Assembly: GCF_900100315.1 (NCBI RefSeq)
Contig: NZ_FNFF01000001.1
Coordinates: 1,302,001-1,366,000 of the forward strand
Reading direction: 5' to 3'
DNA: 64,000 nucleotides
Source of the DNA: Streptomyces indicus
GTDB taxonomy: Bacteria > Actinomycetota > Actinomycetes > Streptomycetales > Streptomycetaceae
Shown piece after piece: positions 55,346-63,873 of the stretch (positions are counted from its first letter, which is position 1; each line of letters opens with the position of its first letter). A program made the position numbers and the translations under genes. The notes under the pieces are model-generated. The model was not told the DNA's origin. It searched no databases and saw nothing but the letters and a program-made list of their open reading frames with translations.

Positions 55346-55396
55346 TTGACACGGCCGCGGGCCAGCCTTCACTGTGTGATCACTAATGCGGTTTAG
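55346..55396 (+). promoter_or_regulatory. LacI-type operator and promoter of the large mannosidase gene
   Basis: TTGACA (55346-55351) is a good -35; the -10 region near 55369 is weak. The operator copy CTAATGCGGTTTAG (55383-55396) follows close to the expected transcription start, 40 bp before the GTG start at 55436. Confidence 0.65.
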
Positions 55397-55435
55397 GTAA
55401 TAAGCCGGGTCAGCGTCGACCAGAAGGAACTCCCC

Positions 55436-58400
55436 GTGCCGGACCAGGATTTCTCCGTCCACGTAAGCGGTGTCGCCACACCTGGTCTTTTCACAGGCCC
55501 CGAGAGCGACCCGCTCCAGGTCGTCCGCGTCCGCATCCGCCGCACGCGCCCGGCGGGCCCGCTGCGCGTCTCGGTCACGGGCCCGGACGTGACCACACCC
55601 CGCCCCCGCCTCCTGCGCGCGGACACCGTCGAGGCGTACGCGGGCGTGGACGCGAGGGCCGAACTCGGCGGCTCCGCACGCGAGTCGCTGGAGTCCTGGG
55701 CCGAGGTGGCGGTGCGCGCGAAGGGCGCCCCCGGCGACCGGCTCCCCGCGACGGCCCGGGTGCACGCCGCGGACGGGCGCCTGCTCGCCTCGTACGCCTT
55801 CGAGCTGACCGTGGCCGAACCGGGCTGGACCATCCGGCTCGTCCCGCACTTCCACTACGACCCGATGTGGTGGAACACCCAGGCCGCCTACACCGCGCTC
55901 TGGGACACCCCCCTGCGCGCGGGCGAGCCCGAGAAGGGCTGGGAGTACACGGGCGTGCCCGCGTTCACCCTCGTGCCGCTGCACCTCCAGCAGGCGGCCG
56001 ACGACCCCGCGTACCGCTTCGTCCTGTCGGAGCTCGACTACCTGAAGCCGTTCTGGGACACGCACCCCGAACACCGGGACGAGATACGGCAGTTGATCCG
56101 CGAGGGGCGCCTGGAGATCGTCGGCGGGACGTACAACGAGCCCTCCACCAACCTCACCACCGCCGAGACCACCGCCCGCAGCGCGGGGCACGGGCTCGGC
56201 TTCCACCGGGGCGTCCTCGGCGGCGACCCGCGCACCGCCTGGCAGCTGGACGTGTTCGGGCACGACCCGTCCTTCGCGTCCCTGATGGCGGACGCGGGCC
56301 TCGACTCGGCGGTGTTCGCGCGCGGCCCGCACCACCAGTGGGGTCCGATGATGGACACCTGGGGCGAGGCGCTGCGGCCGCCGAGCGCGATGCAGCTGCC
56401 CGCCGAGTACGACTGGCTCGGGCCGGACGGCGGCGGGCTGCTCCTGCACTATCTGCCCGCGCACTACTCGGCCGGCTGGTTCTCGCACAAGGCGGGCTCG
56501 GCGGACGAGGCGGCGGAGCAACTCCTCGCCCTGTACGAGCTGTTGCGCACGGGGGCGGCCACCCGGAACGTGCTCATCCCCATGGGCACGGACTTCTCCT
56601 GGCCGCACCCCTGGGGCCTGGACGTGCAGCACGCGTGGAACCGCCGCTACACCTGGCCGCGCATGGAGCACGCGGGACCGCGCGAGCACTTCGCCGCCGT
56701 ACGCGCCGAGTTGGCGGCGCGCGGGGAGCGGCCGCTGCCGGTGACCCGGGAGATGGGGCCGGTGTACACGGGCAAGGACGTGACGTACGCCGATGTGAAG
56801 CAGGCGCACCGCGCGGCGGAGTACCTGGTCCAGGAGGCCGAGACCTTCGCGTCCCTGGTGCACGGTCTGGGCCTGATCCCCTACCCGGCGGACGCCTTGG
56901 ACAAGGCGTGGCGGCATCTCCTGCACGCCGCGCACCACGACGCGGTGACGGGCACGTTCTCCGACCAGGTGTATCTGGATCTGCTGCCGACATGGCGCGA
57001 GGCGTATGAACTCGCCCATTCCGTACGGGAGTCCGCGCTCAGCGCGTTGACGGACGCGATGGACACGCGGGTGCCGGGGAGCTGGGCGCCGGGCAGCACC
57101 AAGGCGGAGGCCGGCGAGGCGAGCGACCGCGCCGCCGGGCCCGCCGGCGTGGTCGCCGTGACGGTGTTCAACCCGGTGTCCTGGGCCCGGACCGACGTGG
57201 TACGTACGCAGGTCGCCCTCGATGCGCTCGGCGTCGCGGACGCGGCATGCGTCGGGGTGCGCGGCGAGGAGGGCGGCGCGCCCGCTCCGGTCCTGGTCGA
57301 GCACGTGCACGACGGGGTGGCGCAGCTCGCCTTCCTCGCCCGCGATGTGCCCTCGCTCGGACACCGCACCTGGTGGCTGGTCGGCACGGACGGGCCGCTC
57401 TCCGGCGGGTGGGCCGAGGAGTCCGGTGCCGGCGGCCGGCCTGAGGAGTCCGCGCCGGCGGCGGGCCGCCCCCGTATCGCCAACGCGGCGTTCGCCGTCG
57501 AGGCCGACCCCGCACGCGGCGGCGGACTCAGCCGGGTCACCGACCTGAGGAGCGGACGCGAGCTCCTGACGGACGGCGAGGTGGACGAGCTGCTCGTCCA
57601 GGACGAGTACCCGGCGCACCCCTTCTTCGAAGAAGGCCCCTGGCATCTGCTGCCCAAGGGCCCGGGAACCGGCTCGGGCGCGGCGCCGGCCGAGGCCGTG
57701 ACCGTGGAGCGGTCGCCCCTCGGGGCACGGATCGTGGCGCGCGGCCGGACCGGTCCGGTGCGCTGGACCCGTACGACCACACTGTGGGACGGCCTGGACC
57801 GCGTCGAACTCACCACGAAGGTGGACGAGTTCGACGGCAGCGACCAGCTGCTTCGGCTGCGGATCCCGGCCGATGTGCCGGGCGCGCTGCCCGTGGCGGA
57901 GACCGCGGCGGCCGCGGTCGGGCGCGGGTTCGCCTTCCCCGACAGCGACACCGGCGTGGACCACACACGGGCGCCGTGGACCCTGGACACGCCCTGCCTG
58001 AACTGGTTCGCGCTCAGCTCCACACTGCGGGTGCGGTTCGGCGACAGCGACAGCGACAGCGCCGAACGCCCGCTCGGCGCGGGCGAGATCGTGCTGCCGG
58101 ACGCGGGTCTGCTGGGATACGGGCAGCCCGCGGCGGACGACACCGACCCGCTGCGCGACCTCGTCACCGCGCTGGTGCGCCGGGGCGTGACCACCACGCC
58201 CACGCGTGCCGCAGGGCCCCGGTGGGGAGACCTCGCCGTCGACAGCAGCCTCCCCGACTTCCGTATCGCCGTCGGCGGCCCCGAGGTCAACTCCTTCACG
58301 GCCGCGGTCCTCGCAGACGCCGGACCGGAGTTCGCCGAGGCCGTGCGCTCCGGCGCCTCGCCCCTGGTGTGGGTGCCGGCGCGCGAGGCGCTGCGCGAGC

Positions 58401-60004
58401 TGTGGCGGCCCGGCTGCGACCTGACCGGGGTGCGGGACCTTCCGGTGGCCGTGCTCACCGACCCCGCCCGTCTCGGCGCGCTCGCCGAACAGGTCGTACG
58501 GGACGGCCTGTTGAGCGCCTCGCGGCCGCGCGACCTCGGCACCGACGAGCCCTTCGAGGACCGCACCGTCGGCTTGCTCGTCCGGGGGACGCCCAGCTTC
58601 GCGATCGACACGGCGGGCCGGCTGCACAGCACCCTGATGCGCTCCTGCACGGGCCGGCCCAGCGCCGAGTGGATGGACCCGCCCCGGCGCACCGCGCCCG
58701 ACGGCAGCTCCTTCCAGCTCCAGCACTGGACCCATGTCTTCGAGCACGCGCTCGTCGCTTCGGACGGCGACTGGCGCGCGGCCGATCTCGTGCGCAGGGG
58801 ACGGGAGTTCAACCAGCCGCTCACCGCCGTGACCGGCACGCCCCACGACGGCCCCGCGCACCGCGCCTTCTCGCAGCTGTCGGTGGAGCCTTCCCGTCAG
58901 GTGGTCGTGGAGACCGTGAAGAAGTCGGCCGACGGCGCCGCGCTCGCCGTACGCCTGCGCGAGACGCACGGCGAGCCAGTGCGGGCCAGACTCACGAAGG
59001 AGATGGTGGTGCTCGGCGCCGAGCGCGCGGACCTGCTCGACCGGCCCGTGCCGGGCGGTCCGTCCGGCGAGGACGGGCTGCTCGCGCTGCACGGCAACGC
59101 GTACACCACGCTCCGGCTCACCCCCGAGCCGCTGCCCGGGACCGAGGAGCTGCGCGAGGCGGTGCAGCCGGTGTTCAGCCGCTACTGGCTGCACAACACC
59201 GGCACGGCGCCGCTCGGGAACGCGCCGTACTCCGTGCAGGTCATGCCGTACGCGCTGACGGCCGGCGCGGGTCCGCTGCGCACCCAGGTCACGCTCACCT
59301 CCAACACGGCCTGCGGAGAAGGCAGTTCGGAACAGGAAGCCCTGGAAACCGCCGAGCACTTGGTCGAGGTCCATCCACCCGAGGGCTGGGACGTCTCGTG
59401 GACCCGCGACACCGTGCGGACCGGCGCGGGCGGCCACGTTCGGCTGCCGCTGACCGTGCGTCCCGCCCCCGGCGCCGAGCCCGGCGACCATCTCGTACGG
59501 GTGGTCGCGACCACGCCCGCCGGCGCGGTCGAGGACGTCCTCACCGTCACCGTGCCGGGGCACGACGGGCCCCCGCCCGGGGTCGGCGTGACGGCGGAGA
59601 CCGGGCGCGTGGACGTGGCGCCGGGCGGCCGGGCCGAGCTGGCCGTGCGGATCCGCAACGACCTGCACAGCCCGCTGCACGGCGAGGCCCTCGTGGTCTC
59701 CCCGTACGGCGGTTGGCGGATCGTCCCCGAGCGGTCCGCCGAACTGCACCTGGCCGCACGGGAGGTGACGCGCACCGTGTTCGCGCTGACTCCCCCCATG
59801 GACACGCCGCCCGGTGTCTACTGGGTGCTGATCAAAGCGGTGTGCCAGGGGCGCATCGCCTACGGGCCCGCCGTCGCCGTCCATGTGGGCGAAGGCCCAC
59901 GCCCACACACCAGGACCGCACAGGACACGCACGGGCCGAGGACCGGGACGGACACACTCGGACCGGGGACCGGACAGGCCACGCACGAGGGGAAAGCACC
60001 ATGA
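55436..60004 (+). CDS. Large GH38 alpha-mannosidase with C-terminal beta domains
   Basis: The 1522-residue enzyme opens with a beta domain (about 1-130). The GH38 catalytic part follows: Zn ligands in PHFHYDPMWW (H140, D142), nucleophile Asp271 in WQLDVFGHDP, and HHDAVTGTFSDQVYLDLLPT. Beyond about 560 come mannosidase beta-sandwiches. NEW3/NPCBM-associated-like domains lie at about 1320-1480, and the tail is Thr/Gly-rich and repetitive. It is about 500 residues longer than the other GH38 enzyme and from a different subgroup. There is no signal peptide, so it is probably cytoplasmic although such C-terminal domains are often extracellular. GTG 55436 follows AGAAGGAAC. Its stop overlaps the LacI gene start. 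Confidence 0.93.
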   Translation: MPDQDFSVHVSGVATPGLFTGPESDPLQVVRVRIRRTRPAGPLRVSVTGPDVTTPRPRLLRADTVEAYAGVDARAELGGSARESLESWAEVAVRAKGAPGDRLPATARVHAADGRLLASYAFELTVAEPGWTIRLVPHFHYDPMWWNTQAAYTALWDTPLRAGEPEKGWEYTGVPAFTLVPLHLQQAADDPAYRFVLSELDYLKPFWDTHPEHRDEIRQLIREGRLEIVGGTYNEPSTNLTTAETTARSAGHGLGFHRGVLGGDPRTAWQLDVFGHDPSFASLMADAGLDSAVFARGPHHQWGPMMDTWGEALRPPSAMQLPAEYDWLGPDGGGLLLHYLPAHYSAGWFSHKAGSADEAAEQLLALYELLRTGAATRNVLIPMGTDFSWPHPWGLDVQHAWNRRYTWPRMEHAGPREHFAAVRAELAARGERPLPVTREMGPVYTGKDVTYADVKQAHRAAEYLVQEAETFASLVHGLGLIPYPADALDKAWRHLLHAAHHDAVTGTFSDQVYLDLLPTWREAYELAHSVRESALSALTDAMDTRVPGSWAPGSTKAEAGEASDRAAGPAGVVAVTVFNPVSWARTDVVRTQVALDALGVADAACVGVRGEEGGAPAPVLVEHVHDGVAQLAFLARDVPSLGHRTWWLVGTDGPLSGGWAEESGAGGRPEESAPAAGRPRIANAAFAVEADPARGGGLSRVTDLRSGRELLTDGEVDELLVQDEYPAHPFFEEGPWHLLPKGPGTGSGAAPAEAVTVERSPLGARIVARGRTGPVRWTRTTTLWDGLDRVELTTKVDEFDGSDQLLRLRIPADVPGALPVAETAAAAVGRGFAFPDSDTGVDHTRAPWTLDTPCLNWFALSSTLRVRFGDSDSDSAERPLGAGEIVLPDAGLLGYGQPAADDTDPLRDLVTALVRRGVTTTPTRAAGPRWGDLAVDSSLPDFRIAVGGPEVNSFTAAVLADAGPEFAEAVRSGASPLVWVPAREALRELWRPGCDLTGVRDLPVAVLTDPARLGALAEQVVRDGLLSASRPRDLGTDEPFEDRTVGLLVRGTPSFAIDTAGRLHSTLMRSCTGRPSAEWMDPPRRTAPDGSSFQLQHWTHVFEHALVASDGDWRAADLVRRGREFNQPLTAVTGTPHDGPAHRAFSQLSVEPSRQVVVETVKKSADGAALAVRLRETHGEPVRARLTKEMVVLGAERADLLDRPVPGGPSGEDGLLALHGNAYTTLRLTPEPLPGTEELREAVQPVFSRYWLHNTGTAPLGNAPYSVQVMPYALTAGAGPLRTQVTLTSNTACGEGSSEQEALETAEHLVEVHPPEGWDVSWTRDTVRTGAGGHVRLPLTVRPAPGAEPGDHLVRVVATTPAGAVEDVLTVTVPGHDGPPPGVGVTAETGRVDVAPGGRAELAVRIRNDLHSPLHGEALVVSPYGGWRIVPERSAELHLAAREVTRTVFALTPPMDTPPGVYWVLIKAVCQGRIAYGPAVAVHVGEGPRPHTRTAQDTHGPRTGTDTLGPGTGQATHEGKAP

Positions 60005-61059
60005 CACCGCAGAGCGACGGCGGCGCCCGGACGACCCCCGCGCGCAGACCCACCATCAAGGACATCGCCCGCAGGGCCGGGGTCTCGGAGAGCGCCGTCT
60101 CCTTCGCGCTCAACGGACGCCCCGGGGTGTCCCAGGGCACCCGCGACCGCATCCACCGCGTCGCCGAGGACCTCGGCTGGCAGCCCAACAGCGCGGCCCG
60201 CGCGCTGTCCGGGGAGCGTTCGGGGTGTGTGGGCCTGGTGCTCGCGCGGCCCGCGCACACCCTCGGCGTGGAGTCGTTCTTCCTCCAGCTGGTCTCCGGT
60301 GTCCAGGAAGTGCTCGCCTCGCGCAAGGTGGCGCTGCTGTTCCAGGTGGTCGAGGACATCGAGGCGGAGTGTGCCGTCTACAAGCGGTGGTGGGCGGAGA
60401 AGCGCGTGGACGGGGTGCTCGTCGTCGACCCGCGCAGCGAGGACCCGCGGCCCGAACTGCTGGACTCGCTCGGCCTGCCCTCGGTGATGATCGGCGCGCC
60501 CGCGGAGGGCGGCCGGCAGGTGTCGACCGTATGGGCCGACGACTCCGCGGCCATGGCCTCCGTCCTCGCCCACCTGCACGAGCTCGGGCACCGGCACGTG
60601 GTCCATGTCGCGGGCCTGCCCGGACTCGCGCACACCGAGCGGCGGATCACCTCGCTGCGCACGGAGGCACACCGGCTCGGGCTCACCGCGATCCGTTCCG
60701 TGCCCACGGACTACTCGGACGCGGAGGGCGCGGAGGCGACGCGGCGGGTGCTCGACGAGGCCGTCCCGCCCACGGCGATCGTGTACGACAACGACGTGAT
60801 GGCGGTGGCCGGGGTCGCCGTGGCGGCCGAGCGCGGCATCAAGGTCCCCGGGGAACTGTCCATCGTGGCCTGGGACGACTCGGCGCTGTGCCGGGTCACG
60901 CACCCGCGCCTCACGGCCCTCGTCCGGGACACCTCGGGGTTCGGGCGGCTCGCGGCGGAGGAGCTCCTCGCGCAGCTCGACGGGGGGCCGGTGCGCAGCC
61001 TCCAGGCCGAACTCCCGCATCTGGAGCCGCGGGAGAGCACGGGGCCGCCCGCGCCGTGA
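60001..61059 (+). CDS. LacI-family repressor of the N-glycan locus
   Basis: The 352-residue regulator has the LacI HTH TIKDIARRAGVSESAVSFAL (18-37) with hinge helix PNSAARALSG, then a periplasmic-binding-protein-like sensor (GLVLARPAHTLGVESFF to LSIVAWDDSALCRVTHPRLT). It overlaps the mannosidase stop by four bases (ATGA), so it is co-expressed with its likely target. Two LacI-type operators upstream of both arms of the locus make negative autoregulation likely. The inducer is probably an N-glycan breakdown product; this is inference. Confidence 0.95.
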   Translation: MTPQSDGGARTTPARRPTIKDIARRAGVSESAVSFALNGRPGVSQGTRDRIHRVAEDLGWQPNSAARALSGERSGCVGLVLARPAHTLGVESFFLQLVSGVQEVLASRKVALLFQVVEDIEAECAVYKRWWAEKRVDGVLVVDPRSEDPRPELLDSLGLPSVMIGAPAEGGRQVSTVWADDSAAMASVLAHLHELGHRHVVHVAGLPGLAHTERRITSLRTEAHRLGLTAIRSVPTDYSDAEGAEATRRVLDEAVPPTAIVYDNDVMAVAGVAVAAERGIKVPGELSIVAWDDSALCRVTHPRLTALVRDTSGFGRLAAEELLAQLDGGPVRSLQAELPHLEPRESTGPPAP

Positions 61060-61177
61060 GCAGGCGGGGCGGGTACGGTGCGCCGGCGGGTGCATGCGCT
61101 GTCCGGTGCGGTGCGCTGACCGGTACGGGGGACGGCGCCCGCGCGGACCGGAGCAGCTGCCGACCGCGAGCCGTACG

Positions 61178-61232
61178 TGAGCCGGGCCGTACGTGAGCCG
61201 AGCTGTACCTGAGCCGAGCTGTCCATGAACTG
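61178..61232. repeat. 16-bp tandem repeats before the ROK kinase gene
   Basis: TGAGCCGGGCCGTACG, TGAGCCGAGCTGTACC and TGAGCCGAGCTGTCCA follow each other at 61178, 61194 and 61210, with partial copies on both sides. They lie 20-75 bp upstream of the kinase GTG start. Confidence 0.75.
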
Positions 61233-61254
61233 CACTCCAGACAGGAGCACCACC

Positions 61255-62214
61255 GTGACCACCGTCGATCTGCGGCCGCTTGACGCCTCCGAAGCCGGGC
61301 ACTCCGGTGTGACGCTCGCCGTGGACATCGGCGGTACGAAGATCGCCGGTGCGCTCGTGGACGCGACGGGACGGCTCCTCGTGAGCGCGCGCCGGCCGAC
61401 GCCGCGCGGCACCGGCGGGGACGAGGTGATGGCGGCCGTCGAGGAGGTCCTCACCGAGCTGTCCGGCGCGCCCGAGTGGGCGTCCGTGCGCCGCTGCGGC
61501 ATCGGGAGCGCCGGTCCCGTGGACGCCTCGCGCGGCGAGGTCTCGCCGGTCAACATCGCGGCCTGGCGCGGTTTTCCGGTCCTGGAACGCACCCGTGCGG
61601 CCCTGGCCCGCCTCGGCGCCCCCGTGCCCGCCGTCCTCGTCGGGGACGGCGTGGCCATGACCGCGGCCGAGCACTGGCTCGGCGCCGCGCGCGGGCACCG
61701 CAACGCGCTGTGCATGGTGGTCTCCACGGGCGTCGGCGGCGGTCTCGTCCTCGACGGACGCCTCCACCCCGGCCCGACCGGGAACGCCGGGCACATCGGC
61801 CACATCAGCGTCGAACTCGACGGCGAGCCGTGCCCCTGCGGCAGCCGCGGCTGTGTGGAGATCATCGCCTCCGGTACGTCGATCGCCCGGCACGCGGGCT
61901 TCGCGGACGCGGCGGCGACCGCCGAGGCCGCACGCGCGGGCGACCCCAAGGCCCTGGCCGCCTTCGACCGGGCGGGCAAGGCGCTCGCGGCGGGCATCGC
62001 GGCGACGGCCACGCTGGTCGAGATCGATCTGTGCGTGATCGGGGGCGGGGTGGCCGCGGCGGGCGACCTCCTGTTCGCCCCGCTGCGACGGCACTTGGAG
62101 ACGTATGCCGCGCTGTCCTTCGTACGCCACCTGGAGATCACCCCGGCCGCACTGGGCACTGACGCGGGCCTGGTGGGGGCGGCCGCGGCGGCGGGACAGC
62201 TGCTCGACGTGTGA
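61255..62214 (+). CDS. ROK-family sugar kinase of the N-glycan locus
   Basis: The 319-residue protein has the ATP loop LAVDIGGTKIAGAL (about 20-33), the catalytic region VLVGDGVAMTAAEHWLGAARG and the ROK zinc motif CPCGSRGCVEIIASG. There is no N-terminal HTH, so it is a kinase, not a ROK repressor. A likely substrate is GlcNAc or mannose released by the mannosidases and core-cleaving enzyme. GTG at 61255 is chosen because AGGAG precedes it; an upstream ATG adds 10 residues without a better ribosome site. It lies 195 bp after the LacI gene, with repeats in the gap. Confidence 0.9.
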   Translation: MTTVDLRPLDASEAGHSGVTLAVDIGGTKIAGALVDATGRLLVSARRPTPRGTGGDEVMAAVEEVLTELSGAPEWASVRRCGIGSAGPVDASRGEVSPVNIAAWRGFPVLERTRAALARLGAPVPAVLVGDGVAMTAAEHWLGAARGHRNALCMVVSTGVGGGLVLDGRLHPGPTGNAGHIGHISVELDGEPCPCGSRGCVEIIASGTSIARHAGFADAAATAEAARAGDPKALAAFDRAGKALAAGIAATATLVEIDLCVIGGGVAAAGDLLFAPLRRHLETYAALSFVRHLEITPAALGTDAGLVGAAAAAGQLLDV

Positions 62215-62273
62215 GGGCGCGGACGGACGTGTGAGGTACCGGGGGGCTGGGCAGGCGGGCGGGACCGCGGGGG

Positions 62274-62747
62274 TCAGGCCGGGCGGCTGTCGTATGTCTC
62301 GCGGTGCACGAGCACCTCGTCCATGTGGGTCTCCGCCCACTCCTTGACCCCGCGCATGAGGTGCTGGAGCGAGCGGCCGAGCGCGGTCAGCTCGTAGGTG
62401 ACCGTGACCGGGACGGTCGGGGTGACGGTGCGGGTGATCAGGCCGTCGCGTTCGAGTGCGCGCAGCGTCTGCGTGAGCATCTTCTGGCTGACGCCCGCGA
62501 GTTGGCGCGAGAGGTCGGAGTAGCGCAGCGCACGCGGCTGCCCGGCAGTCTCGTCCTCCGCACCGGGCCGCGCGCCCTCAGCCGTGCCGCCCGGCTGCGG
62601 GCCCTCGCTGGTCAGCGCGGCCAGGACGAGGGCCACCCACTTGTCGGAGATCCGGGCGAGCAGCTGCCGGCTGGGGCAGACGTCGAGGAACGCGTTGTAT
62701 TCCCGCTTCGCCTGCTCCCGCTTGTGGGCCGCGGTCGTGGTCGCCAT
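62274..62747 (-). CDS. HxlR-family transcriptional regulator
   Basis: The 157-residue winged-helix protein has the HxlR pattern: [48 protein letters not shown] and [20 protein letters not shown]. An insertion rich in Gly/Ala/Glu (about 55-75) interrupts the fold. ATG at 62747 follows AAAGGG. It is divergent from a quinone-reductase-like gene, the usual arrangement in which HxlR proteins sense reactive aldehydes or quinones and control an oxidoreductase. Confidence 0.9.
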   Translation of the reverse strand: MATTTAAHKREQAKREYNAFLDVCPSRQLLARISDKWVALVLAALTSEGPQPGGTAEGARPGAEDETAGQPRALRYSDLSRQLAGVSQKMLTQTLRALERDGLITRTVTPTVPVTVTYELTALGRSLQHLMRGVKEWAETHMDEVLVHRETYDSRPA

Positions 62748-62864
62748 CGAACTACCCTTTCTGTCGGGGGAGTTACGCACTTTCAGGTGCCTACTTCCCG
62801 CTGGAGAGCAACGGCTTCAGAGTGATGCACACAGCCACCGAGCACAAGCCACCTGGAGCACCCC

Positions 62865-63782
62865 ATGAACGCAGCCACCTACCGCGCAGCCGTCGTCCGC
62901 ACGCCCGCGGGCCCGGACTCCATCGAGATCGTCGACGTCCCCCTCACCGCGCCCGGGCCCGGCGAGGTCCGCGTCGAGATCGCCGCAGCGGGGGTCAACC
63001 CCGTGGACCTCGGCGTCGTGAACGGCGTCTTCCACGCGCTGGGCATGGTCCACCAACCCGAACACACCGGAATCGGCTGGGACTTCGCCGGCACCATCGC
63101 CGCCGTCGGGCCTGGGGTCGAGCTGGCGGTCGGCACGCGCGTCGCCGGTCTGGTCGACGGCTTCGACCGCGATTTCGGCCCGTACGCCGAGCAGCTCGTC
63201 ATCCCGGCCGCCCAGCTCGCCGTCGTACCGGACGGCCTGGACCTGACCGTGGCGGCGACCGTGCCGGTCAACGCGCTCGCCGCGGCCCAGCTGCTCGACC
63301 TGCTCGGGGACGCGCCCGCCGACGGCAACAGGCTGCTCGTGACCGGGGCGGCCGGCGCGGTGGGCGCGTACACCGCCGCCCTCGCGCCGGAGCGCGGCTG
63401 GCGCGTGACGGGACTCGCCAGGGAGCAGGACGAGGAGTTCGTACGGAGCCTCGGCGCCGAGTTCACCGCCGCCCCAGAACGCGGCTGGGACGCGGTCGCC
63501 GACGGTGCGGCCCTCCAGGAGGCGGCGGTCGCCCTGGTGCGCGACGGCGGCGCGTTCGTCGGCGTGCAGCCGAGCGCGCGGCCGGCCGCCGAACGCGGCA
63601 TCTCGGTCGACGTGGTCGTCACCCACCCCGACGGCGCGCGCCTCGGCGACCTGCTCGCCCGCACCGCCGCCGGCGAGCTGCCGGCCCGCGTACAGGCCGT
63701 CCTGCCCCTGGCCCAGGCCGCCGAGGCCCACCGCGCCATGGCTAAGGGCGGGGTGCGCGGGCGGTACGTGCTGGTGCCCTGA
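62865..63782 (+). CDS. NADPH-dependent quinone reductase-like oxidoreductase (MDR family)
   Basis: The 305-residue enzyme has the MDR fold: GIGWDFAGTIAAVGPGVELA, the cofactor loop LLVTGAAGAVGAYTAALA and the C-terminal VRGRYVLV. Structural and catalytic zinc Cys residues are absent, as in quinone oxidoreductases. Divergence from the HxlR gene with 117 bp between suggests inducible detoxification. The electron acceptor is not known. Confidence 0.9.
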   Translation: MNAATYRAAVVRTPAGPDSIEIVDVPLTAPGPGEVRVEIAAAGVNPVDLGVVNGVFHALGMVHQPEHTGIGWDFAGTIAAVGPGVELAVGTRVAGLVDGFDRDFGPYAEQLVIPAAQLAVVPDGLDLTVAATVPVNALAAAQLLDLLGDAPADGNRLLVTGAAGAVGAYTAALAPERGWRVTGLAREQDEEFVRSLGAEFTAAPERGWDAVADGAALQEAAVALVRDGGAFVGVQPSARPAAERGISVDVVVTHPDGARLGDLLARTAAGELPARVQAVLPLAQAAEAHRAMAKGGVRGRYVLVP

Positions 63783-63788
63783 GTACGC

Positions 63789-63836
63789 GGGAGCGGGGGC
63801 GCGGGGTCCGGGAGCGGGGGCGCGGGATCCGGGAGC
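63789..63836. repeat. 21-bp GC-rich tandem repeat
   Basis: A 21-base unit beginning GGGAGCGGGGGCGCGGG is repeated at 63789 and 63810 with one difference, then a partial copy from 63831. It lies between converging genes; no hairpin is apparent. Confidence 0.7.
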
Positions 63837-63873
63837 CGGATCGGCGCCGTCGCTCCCGAGCCACCTCCGGCTC

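Larger units (their letters stand above)
55070..55435. other. Shared divergent promoter region of the N-glycan locus
   Basis: These 366 bp contain no gene. They carry two identical 15-bp ACTAATGCGGTTTAG elements (55221-55235 and 55382-55396), TTGACA elements facing each way and comparatively AT-rich DNA upstream of the binding-protein gene. Confidence 0.75.

Noticed and set aside
55289..60007. 1572-residue open frame on the minus strand
   Set aside because: Antisense to the large GH38 gene, which has clear catalytic motifs; compositional artefact.
61255..62214. ROK protein considered as a NagC-type repressor
   Set aside because: No N-terminal HTH; protein starts almost directly with the ATP loop, so kinase.
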